Shown piece by piece: positions 16,926-25,692 of a stretch of DNA of 64,000 bases. Every line of letters starts with the position of its first letter. The stretch's first letter is position 1. Source of the DNA: Variovorax paradoxus (lineage in GTDB: Bacteria > Pseudomonadota > Gammaproteobacteria > Burkholderiales > Burkholderiaceae_C). Both the position numbers and the translations under genes were made by a program. The stretch is taken from assembly GCF_000834655.1 (NCBI RefSeq), contig NZ_JXQQ01000033.1, positions 85,363-149,362 on the forward strand, written 5' to 3'. The notes beneath the pieces are model-generated. The model saw only the letters and a program-made list of their open reading frames with translations, was not told the DNA's origin and did not search any database.

Positions 16926-16941
16926 CCGTGCCCGGGCACGG
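16926..16941. promoter_or_regulatory. 16-bp perfect palindrome upstream of rsbR
   Basis: CCGTGCCCGGGCACGG lies 104 bases before the rsbR start in the 266-base gap that must hold the promoter of the stressosome operon. It could be an operator or a GC-rich hairpin in the leader. No clear -10/-35 pair is visible. Confidence 0.4.
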
Positions 16942-17088
16942 TTTCGTCACCAAAGAATCGTCAGTTCGTGTAGGCCGTTTCTCACACGCGCAGGCGCCTC
17001 TAAGCGATCTTGTGAAGGGCCGCAATGTCTTTTGCTTGGGCTCGATCAAATGGCGATGCGATGTGGCTCCTGGTTTCGTCGGGTCGAC

Positions 17089-17361
17089 CTAGCGCAATCG
17101 TGCAATGTCCGAGGCGAGCAGCTCCATGGGATTGTTGACGGTGTAGTAGCCGCCCCGTGCCAGCTTGGCGCGAATGGCCGCATGGATGGCGTCCATGTTG
17201 ATGACGTACGCCAGCGTCAACGATTGCCCTGCGCTTCGTGCGCCGAAGTGATCGTCGAACACATCGCGACTGATCTTCACGGGCGTGCTCTCCCTGCCGC
17301 GGCGCATGCGCACTTCCAGCCACTCTTCATCTGCGTCGGTTGCAGTCGGTCTGTTTCCCAT
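17089..17361 (-). CDS. Small conserved hypothetical protein, DUF1488-like
   Basis: A soluble protein of 90 residues (MGNRPTATDADEEWLEVRMR...). The pattern ISRDVFDDHFGA followed by a helical INMDAIHAAIRAKLARGG and a closing LLASDI resembles DUF1488 proteins, but I am not certain of that family. The function is unknown. The start is the ATG at 17361; the very long overlapping frame upstream of it is antisense to the following operon and is not real. It is transcribed toward rsbR, 266 bases upstream of it. Confidence 0.6.
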   Translation of the reverse strand: MGNRPTATDADEEWLEVRMRRGRESTPVKISRDVFDDHFGARSAGQSLTLAYVINMDAIHAAIRAKLARGGYYTVNNPMELLASDIARLR

Positions 17362-17727
17362 GCGTTTGCTTCGCCCTTCTGGACTCGCCGAGGACGTGGG
17401 CGAGCAAGCACGGCGATCGACGGGCCCTTCATGGCGGATGCACCGGTGCCGATGTCGGTTCGGCAAAAGGTCCGCAGGCGTGAGGCGTGACAGCCAGGAA
17501 ACCTTAGGCAGAAGGGCCCGGCATGTCTGTCGGAGGTAGCAGCGATGCGCAAGGAAGGGGCGCCGAGTGTGAACGGGTTCACACCCTGGCGCTGCTGCGG
17601 ACGATCTGGCGGCATCGTCCGTGGGCGATACGCGCAAACCGCATAACCAAGCGCGAAAACCGGATTTCCCTCCTGTCGAGCCGCAGGCAAGACTCGAAGG
17701 CTCTCCGACAACCTTCGTCTTCCCCGG
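17362..17727. other. 366-base intergenic region with an operator-like palindrome
   Basis: A divergent promoter region between the 90-aa hypothetical gene and the FMN monooxygenase operon. It contains no credible ORF. The only clear structure is the perfect dyad at 17567-17584, listed separately. Confidence 0.5.
17567..17584. promoter_or_regulatory. Perfect palindrome GTGTGAAC-GG-GTTCACAC
   Basis: Two 8-bp arms with a 2-base centre, 143 bases upstream of the FMN monooxygenase start. The shape fits a dimeric repressor operator. No regulator gene adjoins the operon, so the binder must be encoded elsewhere. Confidence 0.5.
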
Positions 17728-18804
17728 ATGCCCGGCATTTCCAGCAACCCTTCGCGCCCGCTTCGCCTCGGCTTCTTCAGCCGCCTGCTCGACGACACCT
17801 CCGCCGCCGAACGCTACCGCCTTGTCGCCGCGCAGGTCGCCCATGCCGAGGCCTTCGGCTTCGATTCGGCCTGGGTGGCGCAGCACCACTTTCACGAACA
17901 CGAGGGCGGGCTGCCGTCGCCGTTCGTGTTCCTGGCCTACGTGGCCTCGCGCACCAAGCGCATCCGGCTGGGCACGGGCATCGTCACGCTGCCGCTGGAG
18001 AACGCAGTGCGCGTGGCCGAGGATGCGGTCGTGCTCGACCTGCTCTCGAAGGGCCGCCTGGAGGTGGGCGTGGGAACGGGGGGCACGCCCGAGTCGTTCG
18101 CCGCGTTCGGGCTGGACGGCAACGACCGCTCGGCCCTTTTCGCAAGACAGCTGGCCGCGGTTCGAGCGGCGTGGGCAGGCCAGCCGCTTGCGGGCGGCGA
18201 CACGCTGTACCCCGCCGGCGCGCCATTGCTCGACCGCATCTGGCAGGCCACGTTCTCGGTGAGCGGCGGCACGCGCGCGGGGCAGGCCGGCGACGGGCTC
18301 ATGCTCTCCCGCACGCAGCCGCGTCCCGAACACGCGCCCGATGCGTCGCTCGCCGATATACAGAACCCGATCGTCGATGCCTACCTGGCTGCGCTGCCGC
18401 CCAGCCGTGCGCCGCGCATCGTGGGCTCGCGCAGCGTCTTCGTGGCGGACACGCGCAAGGAGGCGCTGCGCCTCGCGGACATCGGGCTGCGCCGCTCGGC
18501 CGCCCGCTTCGCCGCCTCGGGGCAAGCCGGTCTCGCAGACCGTGCCGGTCCGGATGCCTCGCTCGAACAGTTGATCGCTGCCTATGACGTGCACGTCGGC
18601 TCGCCCGAGGACGTGATCGCTTCGCTGCGCGCCGACCGCACGCTCTCGCGCGTGACCGACCTGGTCTGCCAGGTGCATTCGGTCGATCCGCCGCACGAGG
18701 CGATCCTGCGCTCCATCGAACTGACCGCCACCGTGGTCGCGCCGGCCCTGGGCTGGGCGCGGGGCGAGGGCGTGTCGGACCTTCAATCCCTTGCACTTCT
18801 CTAG
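17728..18804 (+). CDS. FMN-dependent luciferase-like monooxygenase (KPN_01858-type family)
   Basis: A bacterial-luciferase-fold monooxygenase of 358 residues. Landmarks: LRLGFFSRLLDD start strand, FDSAWVAQHHFHEHEGGLPS, RIRLGTGIVTLPLENAVRVAED, and GRLEVGVGTGG. It should use reduced FMN and oxygen on an unknown substrate. Co-occurrence with a CMD-domain protein, an alkylhydroperoxidase-domain protein and an SsuABC-type importer matches the gene sets in which the KPN_01858, Avi_7170 and Avi_7169 families were defined, so it is probably part of a small-molecule uptake and oxidation pathway. The ATG at 17728 gives the family start. Confidence 0.82.
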   Translation: MPGISSNPSRPLRLGFFSRLLDDTSAAERYRLVAAQVAHAEAFGFDSAWVAQHHFHEHEGGLPSPFVFLAYVASRTKRIRLGTGIVTLPLENAVRVAEDAVVLDLLSKGRLEVGVGTGGTPESFAAFGLDGNDRSALFARQLAAVRAAWAGQPLAGGDTLYPAGAPLLDRIWQATFSVSGGTRAGQAGDGLMLSRTQPRPEHAPDASLADIQNPIVDAYLAALPPSRAPRIVGSRSVFVADTRKEALRLADIGLRRSAARFAASGQAGLADRAGPDASLEQLIAAYDVHVGSPEDVIASLRADRTLSRVTDLVCQVHSVDPPHEAILRSIELTATVVAPALGWARGEGVSDLQSLALL

Positions 18805-18816
18805 GCTGGACTTCCC

Positions 18817-19461
18817 ATGAACGCCACGGTTTCTTCTCCTGCATCGGCGGTGCCCGATGTGATCGACCGGCTCGTCGGCATCGCGCCGGGCAGCCATCTC
18901 GACGAGGTTCGCGCGCAGCGCGAGCAGGCGCGCACGAACGCGCAGCAGAGCTACCTCTCGCTGTTCGCGCCGACGCCGCCCGTGTTCGGCGACTTCGAGA
19001 TCGCGGACCGGTTCGCCATCGCCGCCTTCGTGGCCGGACTGCACGGGCACCCCGACGTGGCGCGCTTCTATGCCGACGCGATGGCCGGGCAGGGCGCGCG
19101 CACGGGGTTGGCCGAGGCCATCGCCATCGAAACGCAGCGAGGCGCCGCGGAAGGGCCTTATGGGCGCTATCCCGCGGGCCCGCTCAGTGCAGAGGACGTG
19201 CCCGGACCTTCCTATGCTGTCGACGCCGCGCAGCACGCGGTGCTCGGCGAGCGGCTTTCGGCCGGCCTCGCGCATGCGCACCTGCTGGTCTTCCATCCGC
19301 GCGATGCGAGCCCGGCCGCGCTGCAGGCGCTGCTCGATGCCGGCTGGACGAGCACCGGGATCGTGACGCTGTCGCAGCTCGTGGCATTTCTCGCGTTCCA
19401 GATCCGCGTCGTCGTCGGCCTGAAGGCGCTGGCGCAACGGCCCGTCACCCTGGTCGATTGA
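18817..19461 (+). CDS. CMD-domain protein (Avi_7170-type family)
   Basis: A protein of 214 residues with two carboxymuconolactone-decarboxylase-like helical halves (DRFAIAAFVAGLHGHPDVARFY and TLSQLVAFLAFQIRVVVGLKAL). It contains no cysteine at all, so it cannot use the CxxC peroxidase chemistry of AhpD and may be structural or act on a bound substrate. It lies 12 bases after the monooxygenase gene. The next gene starts 17 bases downstream. Confidence 0.75.
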   Translation: MNATVSSPASAVPDVIDRLVGIAPGSHLDEVRAQREQARTNAQQSYLSLFAPTPPVFGDFEIADRFAIAAFVAGLHGHPDVARFYADAMAGQGARTGLAEAIAIETQRGAAEGPYGRYPAGPLSAEDVPGPSYAVDAAQHAVLGERLSAGLAHAHLLVFHPRDASPAALQALLDAGWTSTGIVTLSQLVAFLAFQIRVVVGLKALAQRPVTLVD

Positions 19462-19478
19462 CCGATCCGAGGCACCCC

Positions 19479-20090
19479 ATGACCACAGAATCCACGCTGA
19501 CCCATCCCGGCAACACCCACCCGAGCGTCTTCACGCAGGCGCAGCTCGAATGGCTGCCCTGGCTGGAGCCGCTGCCCGAAGCCGAACTGACCGAGCGGCA
19601 CTTCGCCGGACTGGTGGACGCATCGCGCGCCAAGTCGCCTTACTTCCGCCTGCTGGCGCGCGACCCCGACATCCTGGGCGCGCGCACCCGCACCGACAAG
19701 GACATCTTCTACAACCCCGAAGCGGGCCTCCCGCGCGCCGAGCGCGAGCTTTCGGCGGCCGCGGCCTCTCGCTACAACGGGTGCATCTACTGCGCCGCGG
19801 TGCACGCGCGCTTCGCCTCGCATTTCTCGCAGCGCACCGGCGACGTGCAGCGCCTGCTCGACGAAGGCGTGAAAGCCGACCTGGGCGAGCGCTGGAACGC
19901 GATCGTCGCGGCCTCGGTCGCGCTGTCGGCCACGCCTTCGGCGTTCGGGCCCGAGCACATCGAGCTGCTGCGCGCGCAGGGGCTGGACGACCTGGCGATT
20001 GCCGACGTGATCCACGGCGCGGCTTTCTTCAACTGGGCCAACCGCCTGATGCTGTCGCTGGGCGAGCCGCAGGAGAACGCGGGCGCCTGA
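19479..20090 (+). CDS. Alkylhydroperoxidase-domain protein (Avi_7169-type family)
   Basis: A protein of 203 residues with the AhpD-like core and a complete CxxCxxxH motif (YNGCIYCAAVHARF). This suggests thiol peroxidase or a related activity that could remove peroxide by-products of the monooxygenase two genes upstream. The ATG at 19479, preceded by GAGGCACCCC, is chosen over the TTG at 19458, which overlaps the preceding gene. It is the last gene of the plus-strand operon and converges with the ABC transporter operon 16 bases later. Confidence 0.8.
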   Translation: MTTESTLTHPGNTHPSVFTQAQLEWLPWLEPLPEAELTERHFAGLVDASRAKSPYFRLLARDPDILGARTRTDKDIFYNPEAGLPRAERELSAAAASRYNGCIYCAAVHARFASHFSQRTGDVQRLLDEGVKADLGERWNAIVAASVALSATPSAFGPEHIELLRAQGLDDLAIADVIHGAAFFNWANRLMLSLGEPQENAGA

Positions 20091-20106
20091 GCACTCCGGC
20101 GTTCGT

Positions 20107-20967
20107 TCACCAGGCCAGTTGCAGCCGCTGCGGCACGGCGCCGATGGGCAGCCCCCCACGCGGCGGCGGCGTCACCCGCGGATGCGGCTCGGTGTCCAGG
20201 AAATCGCTCAGCACATCGTCCCGCAACCGGATGAACGCCGGATCGCTCCGGTTGCGCGGATGCGGCAGGTCGACATCGACGATGCGCCGGATGCGCCCCG
20301 GCGAGGGCTGCATCACCACCACGCGGTTGCCGAGGAACACGGCTTCCTCCACGTCGTGGGTCACCAGCAGCATCGTGATCTGCTCCTTCTGCCAGATGCG
20401 CTGAAGTTCGTTCTGCAGCCGCGAGCGCGTGAGTGCGTCGAGCGCGCCGAAGGGCTCGTCCAGCAGCAGCACGCGCGGGCGGTTGACCAGCCCGCGCGCG
20501 ATGGCCACGCGCTGGGCCATGCCGCCCGAGATTTCGTGCGGCCACGAGCGCTCGAAGCCGCCCAGGCCCACCAGCGCCACATGCTCGGCCACCAGCTCGG
20601 CCTTTTCCTTCGCGCTGTAGGGCGCGTTGCGCAGGCCCACGGCGATGTTCTGCGCTACGGTGAGCCACGGAAAGAGCCGGTGGTCCTGGAACACGATGCC
20701 GCGCTCGCGCCCGGTGCCCGAGATCGGCTGGCCGCCCAGGAGGATCTGGCCTTCGTACTGGTCGTCCAGCCCGAGCACCAGTCGCAGCAGCGTCGACTTG
20801 CCGCAGCCGCTCGCGCCCACGATGCTCACGAAGCTGCCGGCGGGCACGTGCAGGTCGATGTGGTCCAGCACCTGCAGTTCGCCGCCGTCGGACTGCGTGT
20901 TCGCGTAGCGCTTGCCGAGGGCGCGGATGTCGAGTTCGTTCGAGGCGGTGATGGTTGCGTTGCTCAT
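20107..20967 (-). CDS. ABC transporter ATP-binding protein, SsuB/TauB family
   Basis: An ATPase of 286 residues. Walker A GASGCGKSTLL, Q-loop in VFQDHRLFPW, signature ISGGMAQRVAIARGL, Walker B VLLLDEPFGALDALTR, and the switch His in LLVTHDVEEAVFLG are intact. It is the last gene of a five-gene minus-strand operon and should energise the two permeases encoded upstream. The SsuB/TauB group imports sulfonates, taurine, nitrate and other aromatic or sulfur-containing organics; the substrate here is not determined. Confidence 0.9.
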   Translation of the reverse strand: MSNATITASNELDIRALGKRYANTQSDGGELQVLDHIDLHVPAGSFVSIVGASGCGKSTLLRLVLGLDDQYEGQILLGGQPISGTGRERGIVFQDHRLFPWLTVAQNIAVGLRNAPYSAKEKAELVAEHVALVGLGGFERSWPHEISGGMAQRVAIARGLVNRPRVLLLDEPFGALDALTRSRLQNELQRIWQKEQITMLLVTHDVEEAVFLGNRVVVMQPSPGRIRRIVDVDLPHPRNRSDPAFIRLRDDVLSDFLDTEPHPRVTPPPRGGLPIGAVPQRLQLAW

Positions 20968-21027
20968 GGGTTCGATGGGTTATGCGATGTCATGCGGATA
21001 CGGGCTGTGCCGAGCTGAAGACCGCAA

Positions 21028-21086
21028 CCGTTCGGGCCGAGCTTGTCGGGGGGGGCGCGGCGCTTCGACAGGCTCAGCGTGAACGG
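21028..21086. repeat. REP-like pair of inverted intergenic sequences
   Basis: Two imperfect copies of a 21-base unit face each other in the 150-base gap between the ATPase and permease genes. The left copy (21028-21048) begins CCGTTCGGGCC, and the right copy (21066-21086) reads CGACAGGCTCAGCGTGAACG. The right copy contains the TTCGACAGGCTCAG core known from widespread proteobacterial extragenic palindromes. It interrupts an otherwise tightly packed operon, so it may act as an attenuator or mRNA stabiliser. Confidence 0.65.
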
Positions 21087-21117
21087 GTTGGGGTCTGTTG
21101 GCTCGGCACAAGTCGGT

Positions 21118-21939
21118 TCAGGCGCGCCCCGTCCAGCGCGACAGCCGGCGCTCCAGCGCGCGTGCCGAGGCGTTCATGAGCCAGCCGACCAGGCCGATCA
21201 CGAACATGCCGAAGATCACCAGGTCCATCTGGAAATGCTCGCTGCCTTCGATCAGCGTGTTGCCGATGCCCCGGCCCGCCACCAGCAGGTATTCGGCGCC
21301 GATGGTGGCGAGCCAGGAATAGATGAGCGCGAGATACACGCCCGTGAAGATCGAGGGCAGCGCCGACGGCAGCACCACCTGCGTGACGGTCTGCCAGCGC
21401 GTGTAGCCGTAGACGCGCGCCACCTCGAGCAGGCCGGCCGGCGCGGTGCGGATGCCGTCGCAGGTGTTGACCACCACCGGCACCAGCGCCGCCAACGACA
21501 GAAACACCACCTTGGCCACGTCGCCGAGGCCGAACCACACCGAGATCAGCGGAATCCACGCGAACAGCGAAATCTGCTTGAAGGTGTTGAAGCTCGGGCC
21601 GACGATGCGGTTGAAAAGGGGCGACAGGCCCAGCAGCGCGCCGAGCACCAGGCCCGACGTGGTGCCGATCAGGAAGCCCGTGGCCTCGCGCGCAAGGCTC
21701 GCGCTCAACGCGCGCCAGAGGCGGCCGCTCGCGACCTGCTCGACCGCGGTGTCGAACACCTTGGCCGGCGAGACCAGCAGCGCCGAGTTGACGACATCGA
21801 GCGAGGACAGCAGCCACCACAACGCGACGGCCGCCACCGGCAGCACGAAGCCGCGCCAGCGGCTGCGCTGCTCGGGCCGCAGCGGCTGCACGGCGGCCAG
21901 CTCGGCCGCATCCCGCGCAGCGGTGCGTGTCGCGCTCAT
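21118..21939 (-). CDS. ABC transporter permease, SsuC/TauC family (second permease)
   Basis: An inner-membrane permease of 273 residues with about six hydrophobic segments and the EAA-type cytoplasmic loop (EVARVYGYTRWQTVTQVVLPSALPS). The ATG at 21939 overlaps the stop of the upstream permease (ATGA). It is closely related in layout to that permease, so the importer probably uses a heterodimeric channel. Residues past about 240 end in a basic tail. Confidence 0.88.
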   Translation of the reverse strand: MSATRTAARDAAELAAVQPLRPEQRSRWRGFVLPVAAVALWWLLSSLDVVNSALLVSPAKVFDTAVEQVASGRLWRALSASLAREATGFLIGTTSGLVLGALLGLSPLFNRIVGPSFNTFKQISLFAWIPLISVWFGLGDVAKVVFLSLAALVPVVVNTCDGIRTAPAGLLEVARVYGYTRWQTVTQVVLPSALPSIFTGVYLALIYSWLATIGAEYLLVAGRGIGNTLIEGSEHFQMDLVIFGMFVIGLVGWLMNASARALERRLSRWTGRA

Positions 21940-22796
21940 GGCGCGGCTCCGCCGGCCCGGCGGCGATGCACCGCGGTCTCCAGCCTGTCGAGCAGGCGGT
22001 CGATGGCATAGCCGATGGCGCCCACCACGATCACGGCGGCCATCACCAGGTCGAGCTGGAACAGCTGGCGGCCGTAGACGATGAGGTATCCCAGCCCCTC
22101 GCTCGACGCCACGAGCTCCACCACGACCAGCGAGAGCCAGGCCTTGGTGAAACCCAGCCGCACGCCGGTGAAGAGCGTCGGCACGGCGTGCGGCAGCACG
22201 ATCTCCAGCACCTGCTGGCGCCGGCTGTATCCGTACACGTCGCCCACCTCGCGCAGTGCGGCGGGCGTCTGGCGAAAGCCCTGCAGCGTGTTCAATGCCA
22301 CCGGCACCAGCGCCGCCTTGGCGATGAGGATGTACTTCAGCGGCTCGCCGATGCCCACGATCAACAGCACGAAGGGCAGCCAGGCGAGCACCGGGATCTG
22401 CACCAGCGCATTGAAGGTGGGCAGCAGGTAGGCCTCGACGCTGCGCGACAGGCCCATGGCCGAGCCCAGCACCAGGCCAAGCAGCGTGCCCGCCGCGAAG
22501 CCGACGCCCACGCGCGTGAAACTGGTGCTCACGTGCAGCCACAGGTCGCCGCTCGTGGCGAGGTCGCGCAGGGTCTCCCATACGAACTGCGGCGGCGGCA
22601 GCACCTGCGGCGAGATCCAGCCTTGCTCTGCGCCGGTGAACCAGAGCGCCAGCAGCGCGACGGGCAGCAGCCAGGGGAGGGCGCGGTCGCCGATGCGGCG
22701 CCAGGGCAGTGACGATGCGAACGAGCGCGCCCCGGCGGACGCGGGCGCGTCGTCGCGAGGCCGCAGGACGGCTGTCAATTCCGCTTCGGCGCTCAT
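21936..22796 (-). CDS. ABC transporter permease, SsuC/TauC family (first permease)
   Basis: An inner-membrane permease of 286 residues. After a 40-residue cytoplasmic N-terminus come about six membrane segments and the EAA loop (EVGDVYGYSRRQQVLEIVLPHAVP). The ATG at 22796 overlaps the stop of the binding-protein gene by 4 bases. Together with the following permease and ATPase it forms the membrane part of the importer. Confidence 0.88.
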   Translation of the reverse strand: MSAEAELTAVLRPRDDAPASAGARSFASSLPWRRIGDRALPWLLPVALLALWFTGAEQGWISPQVLPPPQFVWETLRDLATSGDLWLHVSTSFTRVGVGFAAGTLLGLVLGSAMGLSRSVEAYLLPTFNALVQIPVLAWLPFVLLIVGIGEPLKYILIAKAALVPVALNTLQGFRQTPAALREVGDVYGYSRRQQVLEIVLPHAVPTLFTGVRLGFTKAWLSLVVVELVASSEGLGYLIVYGRQLFQLDLVMAAVIVVGAIGYAIDRLLDRLETAVHRRRAGGAAP

Positions 22797-23902
22797 CGGG
22801 CCGCGACCGATGCGGCTGCGCCGCCCTTGGGATTGCCCTTGGCGTCGTACGCCGTCCAGTAGTTCTCCAGCCCCTGCTTCTTCAGCGCGGTCTTCAGGTA
22901 GCGCGTGTCGAACCAGTCGTCGACCGTCACCTCGCGCCGGATCAGCTTGAGCTTGAGCGCGTCGGCCACCACGGCCTTGTAGCGGCCGACGATGAAGTCG
23001 TCCGCCAGCGGCGAATTGCGCAGCGCGAGCTGCTGCTGGTCGAACTCCGCCACCCAGGAAGCGACCGGAGTGCCGCTGCGCGCCCAGATGCGGAAGAGCT
23101 CGTCGCGGTTCTTCTCGTCCGATGACCAGTGCGCCGCACGCACGAACACATCGACCACGCGCTGCACCTCGGCCGGGTTGGCCTGCTCGAAGTCGCTGCG
23201 CACCAGGAGCGCCGCCTGCCGCGTGTACGACGGGTCCTGCCCCCGGGTGGAATACACCACCTTGGCGAGTCCCTGGTCGCGCACCTTGAACCACTCGTAG
23301 CCGCCGAAGGCCGCGTCCACGCCGTTGGAGACCAGCGCCGCCTGGGCGCTGCCGGTGTCCAGGTTCACGCCCTTGACGTCGCGCTCGGCCAGGCCGTTGG
23401 CGGCCAGCACGTTGATGGCGACGATGTGGCCGTTGGTGCCGCGAAAGATCGAGACGTTGCGGTCCTTCAGGTCCTTGATCGAGCGGATGTCGGACTTCGG
23501 CGGCGTCACCAGGTAGAGGTTGTTGCGCGCGCCGCTCACCACCAGGAGCTTGGTCTTCAGGCCGTTGGAGCGCCCGACGATCGCGGGCAGGTCGCCCTGG
23601 TAGGCGAAGTCGATCTGCTTGTTCGAGAGCGCTTCGTTCACCGCCGGGCCCGCGCCCTTGAAGAACAGCCACTCGACCTTCACGCCCGAGGCCTTGAACT
23701 CGTCCTCCAGCCAGTTGTTGACGCGCGCCACGCCGCCGGGCGAGCCGCCCCAGGTGACCGGGTCGCCGCCGCCCGCGGTGGCCACGCCGATGCGGATGGT
23801 GTCGGGCGCCGCGTGCGCGGTCAGCGCCGCAGTCGTCATCAGTGCAAGTGCGCTGAGCGGTGCTGCCCAGCGGCGAAGGCGAGTGAGCACGGTCGCGTTC
23901 AT
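22793..23902 (-). CDS. ABC transporter substrate-binding protein, SsuA/TauA-like
   Basis: A periplasmic protein of 369 residues with a cleavable signal peptide (MNATVLTRLRRWAAPLSALALMTTAALTAHA-AP). The NMT1/SsuA-like fold is seen in DTIRIGVA..., NKQIDFAYQGDLPAIVGRS and GVDAAFGGYEWF. It captures the importer's substrate. The start ATG at 23902 overlaps the hydrolase stop by 4 bases. No lipobox is present, so it is a soluble binding protein. Confidence 0.88.
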   Translation of the reverse strand: MNATVLTRLRRWAAPLSALALMTTAALTAHAAPDTIRIGVATAGGGDPVTWGGSPGGVARVNNWLEDEFKASGVKVEWLFFKGAGPAVNEALSNKQIDFAYQGDLPAIVGRSNGLKTKLLVVSGARNNLYLVTPPKSDIRSIKDLKDRNVSIFRGTNGHIVAINVLAANGLAERDVKGVNLDTGSAQAALVSNGVDAAFGGYEWFKVRDQGLAKVVYSTRGQDPSYTRQAALLVRSDFEQANPAEVQRVVDVFVRAAHWSSDEKNRDELFRIWARSGTPVASWVAEFDQQQLALRNSPLADDFIVGRYKAVVADALKLKLIRREVTVDDWFDTRYLKTALKKQGLENYWTAYDAKGNPKGGAAASVAAR

Positions 23903-25416
23903 TTCGCGCCTTTCAGGCCCAGCTTTCGGCCGACCTCGGTGCCTTCGAAGAAGCGCGGATTGGACTCGGTGTAGAAGCGGTGCGGGTTCTCGAAGACGAA
24001 GGCCTTGAAGTCCGCGGCGGAGATCACGCCCTGTTGCACGAGGTCCCAGGTTTCGGCCAGCGGCTCGGTGAATTCGGGCACGTCCCAGTGGCCCACGTCG
24101 GATGACCAGATCGCATTGATCTTGGTGCCCAGCGGGTTCACCTTGGTGTTGAACGCGGCGGCCACGGTGCGGTCGTCGGCCTCGGAGCCGAAGTAGAAGT
24201 TGTCGACCCAGCGGTCGCGGATGTCCTCGACCTTCTCGATGCCGGCGAGCGCGAAGTCGTCGATCTCCGAGTCGTCCGGCTCGCGGCTGTGCGGCAGCGC
24301 AGAAATGCCCAGGCTGTCGCGCAACAGCGTCGACTTGTCGATGGTGCGGCCCTTGAGCAGGTCGCCGCCATAGCGCTCGAACAGCGAGGCGAGCAACTCG
24401 ATGTCGGCTTCGGCCGGGTCGTAGTTGCGCACCACGTTCCTGTTGCGCTTTTCCCAGCGGTCCACCAGGTGCGTGTAGACATGCGAACCCCAGTCCGCGC
24501 CGCCTTCGAGCAAGGCCACGCGCAGGCCCGGGAAGCGCCGCGTCACGCCACCGAAGAACAGCGCCTTGGCAAAGGCCTGCGAGCCGTCGGCGAAGTGGCC
24601 GACGTGGTTGTTCATGTAGTTGCTGATCGACTGCCGTCCGGTCCAGCCCTGGCTGCCGTAGTGCGTGGTCACGGGCACGCCCAGCTCGACCACCTTGGCC
24701 CAGAACGGGTCGTAGTCGTACTCGCTGTCGATGCCGTAGAAGTCGATGTAGCCGGCCTGCTTGGCGATCTCGGGGTGCTCGGCGGCCGGGTACTTTTCGG
24801 CAATGGCGCGGATCGGCCGGCGCACGCCGCCGGCGATGTTGATGACCTTCAGGCCCAGCGTCTTGACCGCGAACTCCAGCTCCTCGATGCCTTCCTTGGG
24901 CGTGTGCAGCGGAATGCCCGCCACCGGCGTCAGGCGGTCGGCGTAGGGGCGGTACTGGTCGGCGTGGAAGTGGTTGATCGCGCGGTGCAGCGGCTGGCGG
25001 TATTCGCTGCCGGCCGCGGCAGGGGAGAGCACGTCGTTGGGGAACAGGATCGAATAGTCCGAGCCCTGTTCGCTCAAGCGTTCGTAGAGCAGCGCGGGCA
25101 GCGTGTAGGTCGCCAGGTCGTAGGTGTTGCGCGTCACGCGGGCCCACCAGGGCGCGCGCAGCGTGCGGTGGAACTGGCGCTCCTCGGGGGTCTGCTGGTA
25201 CCAGTCCTTGCCCGCATTGCTGCGCGTGACGAAGCGTCCGCCCAGGGCCTTGCGCAACGCATCGACAAGCTTGTTGCCGCCGTACTGCGCCACGTAGTCC
25301 TCCAGCACGGGCGCGTAGTCGTTGACGTGGACATCCGTGTCGATCACGGGATGGTCGAGGCCGGCCTTCACGGCGGCGGAGCGCGATGCGTGCACGCGGT
25401 TCAAACGATCGTTCAT
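23899..25416 (-). CDS. Amidohydrolase-family metal-dependent hydrolase
   Basis: A TIM-barrel enzyme of 505 residues of the amidohydrolase-2 type. Metal-ligand motifs are visible: DTDVHVN near residue 26, PVTTHYGSQGW in the middle, and SSDVGHWD near the end. This group includes decarboxylases and hydrolases of aromatic or lactone substrates. It is the first gene of the minus-strand operon and is translationally coupled to the importer genes, so it probably acts on the imported compound. It may work together with the monooxygenase operon that faces it. Confidence 0.82.
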   Translation of the reverse strand: MNDRLNRVHASRSAAVKAGLDHPVIDTDVHVNDYAPVLEDYVAQYGGNKLVDALRKALGGRFVTRSNAGKDWYQQTPEERQFHRTLRAPWWARVTRNTYDLATYTLPALLYERLSEQGSDYSILFPNDVLSPAAAGSEYRQPLHRAINHFHADQYRPYADRLTPVAGIPLHTPKEGIEELEFAVKTLGLKVINIAGGVRRPIRAIAEKYPAAEHPEIAKQAGYIDFYGIDSEYDYDPFWAKVVELGVPVTTHYGSQGWTGRQSISNYMNNHVGHFADGSQAFAKALFFGGVTRRFPGLRVALLEGGADWGSHVYTHLVDRWEKRNRNVVRNYDPAEADIELLASLFERYGGDLLKGRTIDKSTLLRDSLGISALPHSREPDDSEIDDFALAGIEKVEDIRDRWVDNFYFGSEADDRTVAAAFNTKVNPLGTKINAIWSSDVGHWDVPEFTEPLAETWDLVQQGVISAADFKAFVFENPHRFYTESNPRFFEGTEVGRKLGLKGAK

Positions 25417-25692
25417 CTGCGAATTCCTCGGTGGGGGAAGGGAGCGGAAAAGGAACGGCGCAGGCTACGCGCGGCCCACGCGCTCGCCAAAGAAGGCTTT
25501 TGGGATTGCTTAGCCGCTGCGTGCATATAGGCGATCGGGAGACCGCCGCATGCGGAAAACAGATATCGAAGCGCCCATCCGTTGTTTGGCTCCGAAAGCG
25601 GCGCGACTAACCTGCGACGCCCATGCCTTCTGCGCGACGCGGAAGGTGAACGAACAGAACCTGCCAATCAATCTCTCGAGGGATCCAGAACC

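Noticed and set aside
17089..19437. A 782-codon minus-strand frame
   Set aside because: Only its last 90 codons are a plausible protein; the rest is antisense to the FMN monooxygenase and CMD genes.
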